Shown: piece by piece, positions 43,735-53,554 of the stretch
How the letters are laid out: each line of letters starts with the position of its first letter
How positions within the stretch are numbered: the first letter of the stretch is position 1
NCBI RefSeq assembly: GCF_023716925.1
Contig: NZ_JAMQQG010000021.1
Location: forward strand, 35,666 to 97,762
From: Frankia sp. R82
GTDB taxonomy: Bacteria; Actinomycetota; Actinomycetes; Frankiales; Frankiaceae
Reading direction: 5' to 3'
DNA length: 62,097 nt
The notes under the pieces: model-generated
The model's input: only the letters and a program-made list of their open reading frames with translations
Told to the model about the DNA's origin: nothing
The model's database searches: none
Made by a program: the position numbers and the translations under genes

Positions 43735-43800
43735 TCAGCGCGCCGGGACGGACTCCGGCGTCGTCGTCACGGCGAACTCAGCGCGCTTCACGGCGATCAC
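43735..43800 (-). CDS. Candidate 21-residue leader peptide with Thr-Thr-Thr
   Basis: GTG at 43800 opens a 21-codon frame containing three adjacent ACG threonine codons (43759-43767) and ending at 43735. A shorter version starts at GTG 43770 directly in front of them. The upstream ribosome sites are weak. A run of codons for the amino acid charged by the downstream synthetase is the hallmark of ribosome-mediated attenuation. Confidence 0.45.
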   Translation of the reverse strand: MIAVKRAEFAVTTTPESVPAR

Positions 43801-43835
43801 GGTAGGCGACGCCGCCTGCGCCGTCCACCGGATTT

Positions 43836-45284
43836 TCAGGCGAACTGGGCCTCCTCGGTGGAGCCGCGCAGGGCGACGGTGTCCGAGGTCGGGTTGACGG
43901 CGGTGCTGACCAGGTCGAACCAGCCGGTGCCGACCTCACGCTGGTGGCGGGTGGCGGTGTAGCCGTCGGCCTCGCTGGCGAACTCGCGTTCCTGCAGGTC
44001 GACGTAGGCGGTCATGCCGTCGCGGGCATAGCCGTGGGCGAGGGTGAACATCGAGTGGTTCAACGCGTGGAAACCGGCCAGCGTGATGAACTGGAACGCA
44101 TATCCCATATGCCCGAGTTCCCGCTGGAACTTGGCGATGGCGGCGTCGTCGAGGTGAGCCCGCCAGTTGAACGACGGCGAGCAGTTGTAGGCCAGCAGCT
44201 GGTCGGGATAGCGGGCCTTGATTCCCTCGGCGAAACGGCGGGCGATTTCGAGATCCGGGGTGGACGTCTCCATCCACAGCAGATCGGCGTACGGCGCATA
44301 GGCGAGGCCGCGGGCGATACACGGCGCCAGGCCCGCCTGCACCCGGTGGAAGCCCTCGGGGGTGCGTTCGCCGGTGACGAACGGACGGTCCCGCTCGTCG
44401 ACGTCGCTGGTGATCAGAGTCGCGGCCTGGGCGTCGGTGCGGGCGATGATGAGGGTGGGGATGTCCGCGACGTCCGCGGCGAGGCGGGCGGCGTTGAGAG
44501 TGCGGATGTGCTGGCCGGTCGGGATGAGTACCTTTCCACCGAGATGACCGCACTTCTTCTCCGCGGCGAGCTGGTCCTCCCAGTGCACGCCGGCCGCACC
44601 GGCGGCGATCATTGCGGCCATCAGCTCGTAGGCGTTGAGCACACCGCCGAACCCGGCCTCGGCGTCGGCGACGATCGGCGCCAGCCAGTCCGTCCCCCTG
44701 GCCGCGCCGGCCGCGCCGGCCGCACCCGCGGTGGCAGTGCTGCCGGCGCCAGCACCTGCCACGGCCGGGGCGGGAGCAGGGGAAGGGATACTCCTGGATG
44801 GGGCGCTGCCCGCCTCGGCACAGGCGATCTGGTCGGCACGCAGCAGCGCATTGTTGATCCGGCGCACGACGGCCGGCACCGAGTTCGCCGGATAGAGGCT
44901 CTGGTCCGGATAGGTCTGGCCGGCGAGGTTGGCGTCCGCGGCAACCTGCCAGCCGGACAGGTAGATCGCCTTGAGGCCGGCGCGGACCTGCTGCACCGCC
45001 TGGTTTCCGGTGAGCGCGCCGAGTGCATGGACGTAGTCGGTCTCGTGCAGCAGCCGCCACAGCCTCTCGGCACCGAGTCGGGCCAGGGTGTGCTCCTCCA
45101 CGACGCTGCCCCGCAGCCGCAGGACATCACGGGCGGAATAGGTGCGGCTGACATCAGCCCAGCGCGGATCGTTCGCCCACCGGTCGGCAAGTTCCCGCTC
45201 GGCCCGCTCCGCCCGTTCCTTGTGCACGTCGGCGGGCGCTCCCGCCGCAGCCGGCCCGGGCCTCGCCATCTCGGTCTCGGTCAT
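43836..45284 (-). CDS. aceA: Isocitrate lyase
   Basis: Predicted 482 residues from ATG 45284 with GGGAG upstream. The active-site loop [11 protein letters not shown] near 243 with catalytic Cys, [21 protein letters not shown], and NCSPSFNW are all present. A 35-residue Ala/Gly/Pro/Ser-rich insert (around residues 155-198) splits the protein just before the catalytic region, which is unusual. It cleaves isocitrate to glyoxylate and succinate in the glyoxylate cycle. It is divergent from ramB, whose sites lie in the gap. Confidence 0.95.
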   Translation of the reverse strand: MTETEMARPGPAAAGAPADVHKERAERAERELADRWANDPRWADVSRTYSARDVLRLRGSVVEEHTLARLGAERLWRLLHETDYVHALGALTGNQAVQQVRAGLKAIYLSGWQVAADANLAGQTYPDQSLYPANSVPAVVRRINNALLRADQIACAEAGSAPSRSIPSPAPAPAVAGAGAGSTATAGAAGAAGAARGTDWLAPIVADAEAGFGGVLNAYELMAAMIAAGAAGVHWEDQLAAEKKCGHLGGKVLIPTGQHIRTLNAARLAADVADIPTLIIARTDAQAATLITSDVDERDRPFVTGERTPEGFHRVQAGLAPCIARGLAYAPYADLLWMETSTPDLEIARRFAEGIKARYPDQLLAYNCSPSFNWRAHLDDAAIAKFQRELGHMGYAFQFITLAGFHALNHSMFTLAHGYARDGMTAYVDLQEREFASEADGYTATRHQREVGTGWFDLVSTAVNPTSDTVALRGSTEEAQFA

Positions 45285-45381
45285 CGTCGTCTCCCTGTCC
45301 CGAATCCGTTCGTGTTGTCCGCCTGCCCTGGTCCCTGAAACTGACAGATACATTCCCTGGGGTCGACCCGACCAACGGGCC

Positions 45382-45425
45382 AACTTCTGCAAATCCTGGC
45401 GCCTGTTCCGGCAAATTCTGCAAAT
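45382..45425. promoter_or_regulatory. Two RamB-like boxes between aceA and ramB
   Basis: AACTTCTGCAAAT (45382-45394) and AAATTCTGCAAAT (45413-45425) are near-identical direct repeats, 31 bp apart (three turns). They resemble the AACTTTGCAAA-type site reported for RamB in corynebacteria, and lie in the shared promoter of the two genes. Confidence 0.75.
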
Positions 45426-45471
45426 GGCGGGTTGGCAGCAGGTGGGATATCCTCCGATCAGGAGGAGGTCG

Positions 45472-47046
45472 ATGCAGAAGACGTTTGTCGGGAGCCGCCT
45501 GCGGGAACTGCGCGAGGAACGCGCGATGAGCCAGGTCGAACTGGCTCGCCTGCTGGCCATCTCACCGAGCTATCTCAACCAGATCGAGCACAACTCCCGG
45601 CCGCTGACCGTCCCGGTCCTGCTGCGCATCACCGAGGCGTTCGGGGTTGACGCCGGTTTCTTCGCGGCGCCCGATGTGACCCGGCTGATCGCCGAGGTCC
45701 GCGAGGTGCTCTCCGACGACACGATCGGTCTCGGCGTGGCCGGACTGCGGGTCCGTGACGGCGAGATCACCCAACTCGCCGAGCAGCTGCCGCAGGTCGC
45801 ACATGCGTTGATCATGCTGCACCGGCGCTACCGGCAGGCCGGCGAACGGCTGGTCGCCCTCACCGGCGAACGTGATCCACAGCTCGGTGGGCCCAGTGGG
45901 TCGGCGGCGGTCCCGATGCCGGACGAGGAGGTTCGCGACTTCTTCTACCAGCGCCAGAATTACGTCGATGAGCTGGACGTCGCCGCCGAGGAGCTGGCCG
46001 GCGAGCTGTGCCTGACCCCCGGTCGGATGCACGCCGCGCTCACCGAACGGCTCGCCCGGCACGGCGTCCGCGTCCATGTCCGCGAGCCGGAGTCGCCGAC
46101 GTCCACCTGGTTCGACCCGGGCGGCGCCGGCATCGGCCCTGCTGCTGGTGGCGTCGGGGTGGGTGGCATCGGGATGGGTGGCATCGGTGCTGGTGGCGGC
46201 AGCGGCGGTGGCGGGCGCGATCTCGGCCGGGACGAGCTGTACCGGTTCGACGAGCAGACCGGCGTGCTGACCCTGTCACGCCATCTGCAGCCCGGGCAGC
46301 GAGCGTTTCGGATGGCGTTACATCTGGGGCTCACCGAGTTCGGCGCGTTGATCACTCGTCTCACCGACGAGGGCATCCCGAGCGGTCCGCCGGCACGCAC
46401 CCTGACCCGCATCGGCCTCGCGAACTACTTCGCCGCCGCCCTGCTACTGCCCTACCATCGGTTTCGGAGCACTGCGGAACAATTCCGCTACGACGTCGAA
46501 CGCCTTTCTGATAATTTCGGCATGGGCTTTGAGACAATCTGCCACCGGCTGAGCACACTACAACGTCCCCATGCCCGCGGCGTGCCGTTCTCGTTCATCC
46601 GGGTCGACCGGGCCGGGAACATGTCAAAGCGCCAGTCCGCCACCGGTTTTCATTTCTCCCGGGCCGGCGGAACCTGCCCGCTGTGGAACGTCTACGAGGC
46701 ACTCGCGGCGCCAGGTCGTATACACACCCAGATTGCCCGGATGCCGGACGGGCGCAGCTACTTCTGGATCGCCCGCACGGTCAGCAACGGCTACGGCCGC
46801 CACGGGCGTCCCGGCAAGACGTTCGCGATCGGGCTGGGCTGCGAACTGCGCCACGCCAGCCGGCTGATCTACTCGACCGGGCTCAACCTCGACGATCCGG
46901 CAGCCGCGGTGCCGATCGGCATCGGTTGCAAGGTCTGCGAGCGATCCGACTGCGCCCAGCGTGCCTTTCCCCAGCTCGGCCGCGCCCTCGACCTCGACGA
47001 ACGCCGCGGCACGTTCGCTCCCTACCCCGTCGCCCCCACCACCTGA
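45472..47046 (+). CDS. ramB: RamB-type regulator of acetate/glyoxylate metabolism (ScfR family)
   Basis: Predicted 524 residues; ATG with GGAGGAGG upstream. XRE helix-turn-helix (residues 8-60: [36 protein letters not shown]), a middle IrrE-like region, and a C-terminal short-chain-acyl regulator domain with [13 protein letters not shown] near the end. A Gly-rich insert (residues about 220-250, repeats of [12 protein letters not shown]) splits the middle. RamB represses glyoxylate-cycle genes and itself when carbon other than acetate is present. Gene order and the boxes support this call. Confidence 0.9.
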   Translation: MQKTFVGSRLRELREERAMSQVELARLLAISPSYLNQIEHNSRPLTVPVLLRITEAFGVDAGFFAAPDVTRLIAEVREVLSDDTIGLGVAGLRVRDGEITQLAEQLPQVAHALIMLHRRYRQAGERLVALTGERDPQLGGPSGSAAVPMPDEEVRDFFYQRQNYVDELDVAAEELAGELCLTPGRMHAALTERLARHGVRVHVREPESPTSTWFDPGGAGIGPAAGGVGVGGIGMGGIGAGGGSGGGGRDLGRDELYRFDEQTGVLTLSRHLQPGQRAFRMALHLGLTEFGALITRLTDEGIPSGPPARTLTRIGLANYFAAALLLPYHRFRSTAEQFRYDVERLSDNFGMGFETICHRLSTLQRPHARGVPFSFIRVDRAGNMSKRQSATGFHFSRAGGTCPLWNVYEALAAPGRIHTQIARMPDGRSYFWIARTVSNGYGRHGRPGKTFAIGLGCELRHASRLIYSTGLNLDDPAAAVPIGIGCKVCERSDCAQRAFPQLGRALDLDERRGTFAPYPVAPTT

Positions 47047-47156
47047 TCCGCGCGACAGCGCACCGTCGGGACGGACGATCCTCGGAGCGGACGATGCTCG
47101 GAACGGGACCTGCTCGGGGCGGAGGATCCCTGGGACCGAGGATTCCTGGACCGGGA

Positions 47157-49277
47157 TCAGCGGGGCGAGGGCTCGCCGCGCAGCTGGTTGCGGCGCACCA
47201 TGTCGACGATGCGGGCGACCGGGCCAACCACGAGCAGTTCGTCCCCCGGGCGCAGCCGCGTGTGCCGACCCGGCCGGTAGTTCGGCGGACCGCTCACTGC
47301 GCCCGTCGCCCCATGCACCGGCTCGGCCTCGCCGTCCGGCCTAGCCTCGCTGCCCGGACTGGCCTCGCTGCCCGGACTGGCCTCGCTGCCCGGACTGGCC
47401 CTGGCGACGGGATGCACGGCGAGGACCCGTGTACCGGTGGCGAGCTCCTGCAGCGTCGGGCCGACCAGCTCGCCACCACCGTGCACGGTCATCCGGGCCA
47501 CCAGAAACGGCGTCCGGTCAACGTAGAAGGTGCTCAGGACGTCGTAGCCGAGTGCCACCCCGACGAAGTACGGCGTGGCCAGGTCGGACGCGCTGCGTGC
47601 GGTGTGGATCCCGAACCGGCGCTCGACCTCGTCGGCCATGGTCGTGTCGACGATCCGCAGCACCACCCGAAGCTCGTCGTGGGCCTCCCGGGCGGACAGG
47701 ACCGTCTCCAGGTTCGCCAGGCCGTCGCTGGTCAGTGCGGCGATCGCGGTCGCATGTGCCAGGCCCGCCTCGAGCAGGGTCGAACGCACCGTCGCGTTCC
47801 CGATGACCACCGGCACGGCCAGCTCCCGCGCGACGGGCAGGTAGCGGTTGTTCTCGTCCCGTTCGATGACGACGACCTGGCGGCCGGCGCGCAGCAGCCC
47901 GTCCATGGTGGCGACGCCGACCGACCCCAGACCGCACAGCACCACGTGGTTACGCACGGCTCCGGCCCGTCTGCGGCCCAGGGCCCGTTCCAACCGGCGA
48001 CTGATGATCACATTGGTGATGAACGCGTACACCACGGCGATCGACAGGGCGCCGAACAGCATCAGCCCGATGCCGAACACCTGCAGCCACCGGCCGGCGG
48101 CGCCGAAGTTGAAATCGCCGTAGCCGACCGTCACCATCGTTTCGACCGTCAGGTAGAGCGCGTCGAGCGGCCCGAAATCCGGCGGGGCGGCCCTGTTGTT
48201 GCCGGTGTAGGTCAGCGACAGGACCACCGTGCTGGTGGTCATGATGGCGAGAACCGCACCGATGGCCAGCCGAAACGGCCGGTCAAGCTCTCCCCGGACG
48301 GTCGCTACCAGCTCCCTCGCCCACACCAGCAGGCCGGGTCGCGCCCGCAGCTCCCCTCGCGTCCGCGTCAGCACACCGGACGGCAGGGCGCCGAGCGATC
48401 GTGCCTCGGATCGACGTGGGCTGGACGGACGTGCACGGGCAGGCCGTCCACCGGGCAAGGGCGCACCGGCGGCGTCGGGATGGCTGAGAGCGGCGAACAG
48501 ACGCGCGTCGTGCAGACCGGAGACGTCCATACCGCGCTCGTCGAACTCGGCGAGGCGACCGATGACCGTCAGCCGGTCGCCGGGATGCAGTGGGATGTCC
48601 CGCGGCGGGCAGACCTCGGCGTCACGTTGGCCCGCGCGGCGCAGCGAGATCGGAGTGAGGTCGCCGTAGCGAGCCCGGAAGGCCCCCCGGCCGGCGATCT
48701 CCTCCTCGATCACGGCGAAGACGTCGGCCTGGGCGTCGGCCTGGGCGTCCATGGTGAACGCGTGGGTGACGTCGGAGCGTACGCAGGCCTCGACGAAGCT
48801 CGGCCCAGCGAGTTCCGCCAGGTTCAGCACCCGTGCCCGTCCCAGGGCACCGGCAAGCTGATCACCGAGCTGCGCGTTGTTGACGTTCATGACCAGGCGG
48901 ACATCCGGCGCGGTGTCCGCGACGACCAACGCCGTCTGCAGTGTCTCGAGGTCGGTCTCGTGGCAGACCACCACCGCAAGCGCGTCGGCGACCCCCACCT
49001 CACGCAGCGCCTCCGGTGCATGTGGGCTTTCCAGCACCAGCCGCACCCCGAGCCGTTCGAGGCGGCGACGCGCAACCGGCGACACCCGGTCATCCACCGC
49101 GACCACACCGACGCCGGAGTCGCGCAACTGCTCGACGAGCCGCAGCCCGAGTCCTCCCAGCCCCTCGAGACCCGCCACGATCACATGCCCGACGAGCGTG
49201 TCCACGCCGTCCGTGTCGTCCGTGCCGTTCACGTCGTCCGTGCCGTTCACATCGTCCGTGCCGTTCACGTCGTTCAC
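47157..49277 (-). CDS. Potassium channel with two RCK (TrkA-N) domains
   Basis: Predicted 706 residues; the start (GTG 49277) is uncertain because it lies within an 18-bp repeat. Order: N-terminal RCK (VIVAGLEGLGGLGLRLVEQL), TrkA-C-like part, two membrane segments around a pore helix with filter TVGYGD near 382, then a second RCK (HVVLCGLGSVGVATMDGLL, VVVIERDENN). This resembles CASTOR/POLLUX-like or Kch-type channels. Both ends carry 18-bp repeats: DVNGTD units at the N-terminus and SPGSEA units near the C-terminus. Confidence 0.85.
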   Translation of the reverse strand: MNDVNGTDDVNGTDDVNGTDDTDGVDTLVGHVIVAGLEGLGGLGLRLVEQLRDSGVGVVAVDDRVSPVARRRLERLGVRLVLESPHAPEALREVGVADALAVVVCHETDLETLQTALVVADTAPDVRLVMNVNNAQLGDQLAGALGRARVLNLAELAGPSFVEACVRSDVTHAFTMDAQADAQADVFAVIEEEIAGRGAFRARYGDLTPISLRRAGQRDAEVCPPRDIPLHPGDRLTVIGRLAEFDERGMDVSGLHDARLFAALSHPDAAGAPLPGGRPARARPSSPRRSEARSLGALPSGVLTRTRGELRARPGLLVWARELVATVRGELDRPFRLAIGAVLAIMTTSTVVLSLTYTGNNRAAPPDFGPLDALYLTVETMVTVGYGDFNFGAAGRWLQVFGIGLMLFGALSIAVVYAFITNVIISRRLERALGRRRAGAVRNHVVLCGLGSVGVATMDGLLRAGRQVVVIERDENNRYLPVARELAVPVVIGNATVRSTLLEAGLAHATAIAALTSDGLANLETVLSAREAHDELRVVLRIVDTTMADEVERRFGIHTARSASDLATPYFVGVALGYDVLSTFYVDRTPFLVARMTVHGGGELVGPTLQELATGTRVLAVHPVARASPGSEASPGSEASPGSEARPDGEAEPVHGATGAVSGPPNYRPGRHTRLRPGDELLVVGPVARIVDMVRRNQLRGEPSPR
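47344..47397 (-). repeat. 18-bp x3 repeat in the channel C-terminus
   Basis: Unit GCCTCGCTGCCCGGACTG occurs at 47344, 47362 and 47380, encoding SPGSEA repeats on the minus strand. Length variation here would alter a linker in front of the last domain. Confidence 0.85.
49217..49270 (-). repeat. 18-bp x3 repeat at the channel N-terminus
   Basis: CGTCCGTGCCGTTCACGT occurs at 49217, 49235 (one change) and 49253. Each unit contains a GTG in frame, so copy changes would create or remove start sites. Confidence 0.85.
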
Positions 49278-49584
49278 GTCGCGACGGGCATCCTCGAAGG
49301 GCTCCCCAAAGCCGTCCGCATGTCCCTCCTCACCAGCGGGTCAGTGTCGCATGGCCCCGCCGGGGAGGAGGTGTGCGTACGCCAGGGTCGCCGGGCGTTG
49401 ACTGTTCGCGGTCAGATGCGACCTCTGCGTCAATAACGTCTGGCCGGGTGGGAGGCCTGATCGCCGTCGGCGAAGATTGTGGTGTCGAGTTTTTGACGCG
49501 GCTTTCCGTCCGCGTCCTGTCGCGGGAAGATTAGTGCAGGTAAACGCACCTCTGTCTGTTCTCTCTCTGCTGAGGTATGTACGC

Positions 49585-52428
49585 GTGTCTGACCAGATCG
49601 ACCTTGCTACCGTCACCACCAACCTGGAATTCGGCCGCGCGCTCACCACCGTACGGCTGCACGCCGGGCTCAGCATCCGCGACGTCGCGCGTCAGGTGCG
49701 GATCCCGGCCAGCACCGCCGGAGGGTACTTCAGCGGCGCGCACCTTCCCGGCCTGCAGCCCGCGGACCTGCTCCCGGACATGCTGCGCGCCTGCGGTGTG
49801 TCCGACGAGGCCGAACTCGCCCGGTGGACGGCGACCTGGATGCGGCTGCGGCGTGCCCGCCGGGTCGAGGATGCCCACGGTGTCGGCCTGCACGGTGTCA
49901 GCCTGCACGGTGTCGGCCTGCACGATGGCGTGTCGGGCAGCGTCGATCCGCAGCGCGAGGGCGGGCGGGTCGAGCCTGGGGCGTCCGGCGCGGGACACGA
50001 TCGCGCGCAGCCGGGACAGGCTCCGCTCGGCCATGTTCACGGCAGCGACGACCTCACCCCGGCTGGAGGCGGCTCTGCGCGCGCCGACAGCGACCGGGGG
50101 TGGGGCACCAGCGGCCTTGGGCGGGGTGGCGGCGCCGGGCGGTACGGCGCCACCGCTGCGTTCGGCGGCGAGGGGGACGGGGAGCGCGGCGGGGTGGGCG
50201 AGCTTGCCCCACCGATCACGATTGTCGCGCCGGTGGCGCGGTTGAACCGGATCGGCACGCTGCGTGGGCGTGCGGACATCCTCGATCTGCTGTCCGCGCG
50301 GCTGCCCGCCGTCACACCAGACCCGGCCGACCCGGTGGGTGCGGCTCTGCACGGAAATGGCACCGGAGCTGGTGGGGTGCACGTCCTGCATGGGATGGGT
50401 GGGATCGGTAAGAGCACGGTGGCGCTCGCTCTCGCCGAACGGGCGCTGCAGCGTGGGCTACGGACCTGGTGGGTCAGTGCGACGGGGGTCGGTGCGGTGC
50501 CGGCGGCCATGGCGGCGCTTGCGGTGGAGCTGGGTGCGACCCGGCACGAGCTGCGTAGCGGCAGCCTGCCCGATCTGCTCTGGCGTTACCTGCGCGGGCT
50601 CGACGAACCGTGGCTGTTGGTGATCGACAACGTTGACGATCCGGCGGCCCAGCTCGCGTTGCCGTCCGGTGAGCTGCTCGACGGCAGCGGCTGGCTGCGC
50701 CGGCTGGACGGCACGCGCGGCATGGTCGTCGTCACCACCCGAGACCGGTCGGCCTGGACGGCCGCGGCCGGCGTCGGCCTCGGCACCGGCCTTGATGGGC
50801 TGGGGGTGCGGCTGTATCCGGTGGCCAGGCTCGATGACGACGATGCCGGCGCGGCGCTGATCGATCTCGCCGGTCCGAACGCGGGAACAGCGGCCGAGGC
50901 CCGAGCGCTCGGGCGTCGCCTCGGCGGCCTGCCGCTGGCGCTCGCGTTCGCCGGGCGGTTCCTCGCCCGCACGGCACGGATGCCAGCGCACTTCGGCGAC
51001 CGGGACGTACCACGTACCTATCCGGCCTACGAGCAGGTACTACGCGCCGGTGGGTCCGGGCCGGTCCTGCCCGACTTCGACGGGACCGCACCCGCCGTCG
51101 ACGGCGGATCCGGACGGGCCTCGAGCCGCGACCGCGAGCGCGCGCTGGTCGGGCCGACCTGGGAACTGTCGCTGCAGGTCCTCGCCGACCAGGGCCGCCC
51201 GGCCGCCCGGGCGCTTTTGACCCTGCTCGCCTGCCTGGGCCGCGATCCCATCCCGCTCGAGCTGCTGGACCCGGCGACGCTGGCCGCCGGCCCCCTGTTC
51301 GACGGTCTGCGGCCGACCCAGCTGTGGGACCTGCTGGACGCCCTGGCCGGCCAGGGCCTCATCGACCTGCTCCAGGACCCGCCGCAGCCCGCGCAGATCT
51401 GGCTTCATCCGCTGGTCCAGGACAGCTTCCGGCGTGGCGCGCTGTACGGCGGGCAGCTGGCCGACCAGCTGGAAACGGTCACGGCGCTGCTGGCCCGGGC
51501 GACCCGGATGGACCCGCGCGATCCACACCACTGGGCGGGCTGGACCCGGCTGCGCGGGCATGCCGACGCGAGCCTGCTCCTGCTGGCCGAGAGCCCGGAC
51601 CCCGCCGGCCTGCGCCTGCCACCGGAACTACTCGTCTCCGCCACCCGCGAGGGTCGCTTCCTGCGCGCCACCGGCCACCTCACCCAGGCTGTCGCCGCCT
51701 ACGAAGCGGTCCTGGCGGTGGGACGGCCGCTGCTCGGCGACGAGCATGCCGACGTGCTCTCCGCCGAGCACGACCTGTACCGGGTGACGGCCGCGCTGGG
51801 CCGGCAGGCCGAGGCCGAACCGGGTTTCCGCCGGGTCCTCGACGCCCGGATCCGACTGCTCGGCGTCCACCATCCCGACACGTTGACCACCCAGCACTAC
51901 CTGGCCCGCACCCTGCGGGAACTCGGCCATGTCACCGAGGCGTTGGAGCTGTTGGAACTGACGCTGCAGCGGCGCCTGCCCGTCCTCGGTGCCGAGCACC
52001 GCGACACGCTCACCACCCAGAACAACATCGGCGATGTGCTCGCCGAACTGGGCCGCCTCGACGAGGCGGAGCAGACCCTGCACGCGGTGTGGTCGGCCCG
52101 CGGCGACATTCTCGGCCCGACCCATCCGGCGACGCTGGTGACCCTGGCACACCTGACCCGGCTTGCCCTGCGCATCGGCGCGGCGGACCGGGCCGCCGCC
52201 CATGCCACCACCCTCGTCTCCGGCTGCGAGCAGGTACTCGGCCCGGACCACCCGCGAGCGCTGGCAGCCATGGGCCTCTACGGCGAGGTCGAACGGCGCC
52301 GCGGACGGCTCGCCCCGACCACACGGGCCACCTACGTGGCCGCACACGAACGCAGCCTGCGCGTCCTCGGCGCACAGCACACGACCACCACGACCCTCGC
52401 CCGCCTGGCCACCGCCGACACCCCCTGA
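49585..52428 (+). CDS. HTH-STAND NTPase-TPR protein
   Basis: Predicted 947 residues from GTG 49585 (GAGG upstream). N-terminal XRE-like HTH (RLHAGLSIRDVARQVRIPASTAGGYFSG, residues about 20-50), a low-complexity linker including three HGVGL/HGVSL units from a 15-bp repeat (49879-49923), then a STAND/NB-ARC core with HGMGGIGKSTVA near 271 and LLVIDNVDD near 344, and VTTRDR, GLPLALAFAG. The C-terminus has tetratricopeptide repeats (residues about 690-945: HPDTLTTQHYLARTL, HRDTLTTQNNIGDVL). Such proteins act as NTP-controlled switches or receptors in regulation and in conflict systems. No effector is obvious. Confidence 0.85.
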   Translation: MSDQIDLATVTTNLEFGRALTTVRLHAGLSIRDVARQVRIPASTAGGYFSGAHLPGLQPADLLPDMLRACGVSDEAELARWTATWMRLRRARRVEDAHGVGLHGVSLHGVGLHDGVSGSVDPQREGGRVEPGASGAGHDRAQPGQAPLGHVHGSDDLTPAGGGSARADSDRGWGTSGLGRGGGAGRYGATAAFGGEGDGERGGVGELAPPITIVAPVARLNRIGTLRGRADILDLLSARLPAVTPDPADPVGAALHGNGTGAGGVHVLHGMGGIGKSTVALALAERALQRGLRTWWVSATGVGAVPAAMAALAVELGATRHELRSGSLPDLLWRYLRGLDEPWLLVIDNVDDPAAQLALPSGELLDGSGWLRRLDGTRGMVVVTTRDRSAWTAAAGVGLGTGLDGLGVRLYPVARLDDDDAGAALIDLAGPNAGTAAEARALGRRLGGLPLALAFAGRFLARTARMPAHFGDRDVPRTYPAYEQVLRAGGSGPVLPDFDGTAPAVDGGSGRASSRDRERALVGPTWELSLQVLADQGRPAARALLTLLACLGRDPIPLELLDPATLAAGPLFDGLRPTQLWDLLDALAGQGLIDLLQDPPQPAQIWLHPLVQDSFRRGALYGGQLADQLETVTALLARATRMDPRDPHHWAGWTRLRGHADASLLLLAESPDPAGLRLPPELLVSATREGRFLRATGHLTQAVAAYEAVLAVGRPLLGDEHADVLSAEHDLYRVTAALGRQAEAEPGFRRVLDARIRLLGVHHPDTLTTQHYLARTLRELGHVTEALELLELTLQRRLPVLGAEHRDTLTTQNNIGDVLAELGRLDEAEQTLHAVWSARGDILGPTHPATLVTLAHLTRLALRIGAADRAAAHATTLVSGCEQVLGPDHPRALAAMGLYGEVERRRGRLAPTTRATYVAAHERSLRVLGAQHTTTTTLARLATADTP

Positions 52429-52480
52429 CCCGGCTGGCCCGCCAACCCGGCCGTCCTCCTGTTCGCGGTACGCACTGCTC

Positions 52481-53554
52481 TCAGCGGGGACGGGCCCACA
52501 GGGCGGCGGTCAGCGTCCAGCCAACGAGGATCGGGGGGGACGTCCACCAGGGGAGATCACCCGGTGTGGTCAGCAGCCAGGCGATGGCCGCCAGGTGGCA
52601 GGCAAGCAGGTTCACCAGGGCGAAGCCACCCCCCGGTGGCGAGGACCGGTGGACCGGGTCGAGGCCAGGTGCGCCCGAGCGCAGCAGATGGGCCAGGCCG
52701 ATCGCCGCCACCAGGGCGGCGGCCAGCGCCGAACAGGCTGCGAGGCCGTGACCCAACGTGGGCAACCCAGGATCATCGGCCAGGCCAACCCCGACGACGA
52801 CGGCCACCGCGACGAGCAGGCCCGCCTGCGCCGCGCAGACCAGCAACACATACCGCGAGGGAAAGACGAACCCGCTCGGTCGGCGCAGCCGCACCCCGGT
52901 GACCAGTGCCGTCGTGAGCCGGCCGGTGAGCCGGTCAATGGGCAGATCACGCAGGCCGATCACGGTCGCACCGGTGACGGCGGCGCCCAGGGCGAACCCC
53001 GCGGCCAGGGCGAACGCGTCCAGCCCGGGACGTCCGCCGGCGGCGAGCACCCCCAGCGGCACACCGGCGGCCGGTGCGAGGGTGGCCACCACCGCGTCGG
53101 CCAGCCACCAGGCGGCGCTGGCCTTCTGCACCGCTGTGACACGGCGCATCGTTGTCCGCGACGTTCGGGCGGCGACGAGCAGGGCGAAGCCGAGTCCGCG
53201 GGTCACCGTTGGCGCCAGGAGGAGGGCACCGAGCATCACGGCCAGGCCGGCCAGGCCCGCTCCCGCCGCGACCGGGGCCGTTCTCACCCGTCCTCGCACC
53301 AGCGGGCTGGCCCGCCGGGCCGGATTGAGGCGGTCGGCGGGCAGGCCGCCCAGCGCATCCAGAAGTCGGCCGTGGATCGACAGCAGCACACCACCGAGGG
53401 TCAGCAACAGCACCGTTCCGACTCGGGGATGGGTGATGGCCAAGCCCCCTGCGGCGAACGGGACGGCGTCGGCGAGCGCCAGACCCGGCCGCGCCAACGC
53501 CACGGCATCAGCGAGCCGACCTCGGCCCGCGCCCGCATCGCGGGTTCCCCCCAT
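52481..53554 (-). CDS. UbiA-like prenyltransferase membrane protein
   Basis: Predicted 357 residues with eight to nine hydrophobic segments. ARPGLALADAVPFAAGGLA at the start and ADRLNPARRASPLVRGRV resemble the first Asp motif region of UbiA but with the DxxxD changed; GLRDLPIDRLTGRL preserves the second Asp motif. The degeneracy of the first makes catalytic function uncertain. It stands alone, convergent with the STAND gene. Confidence 0.65.
   Translation of the reverse strand: MGGTRDAGAGRGRLADAVALARPGLALADAVPFAAGGLAITHPRVGTVLLLTLGGVLLSIHGRLLDALGGLPADRLNPARRASPLVRGRVRTAPVAAGAGLAGLAVMLGALLLAPTVTRGLGFALLVAARTSRTTMRRVTAVQKASAAWWLADAVVATLAPAAGVPLGVLAAGGRPGLDAFALAAGFALGAAVTGATVIGLRDLPIDRLTGRLTTALVTGVRLRRPSGFVFPSRYVLLVCAAQAGLLVAVAVVVGVGLADDPGLPTLGHGLAACSALAAALVAAIGLAHLLRSGAPGLDPVHRSSPPGGGFALVNLLACHLAAIAWLLTTPGDLPWWTSPPILVGWTLTAALWARPR

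Noticed and set aside
43646..43800. T-box leader in front of thrS
   Set aside because: No T-box consensus or long specifier stem is visible; the Thr-codon leader frame explains the layout better.
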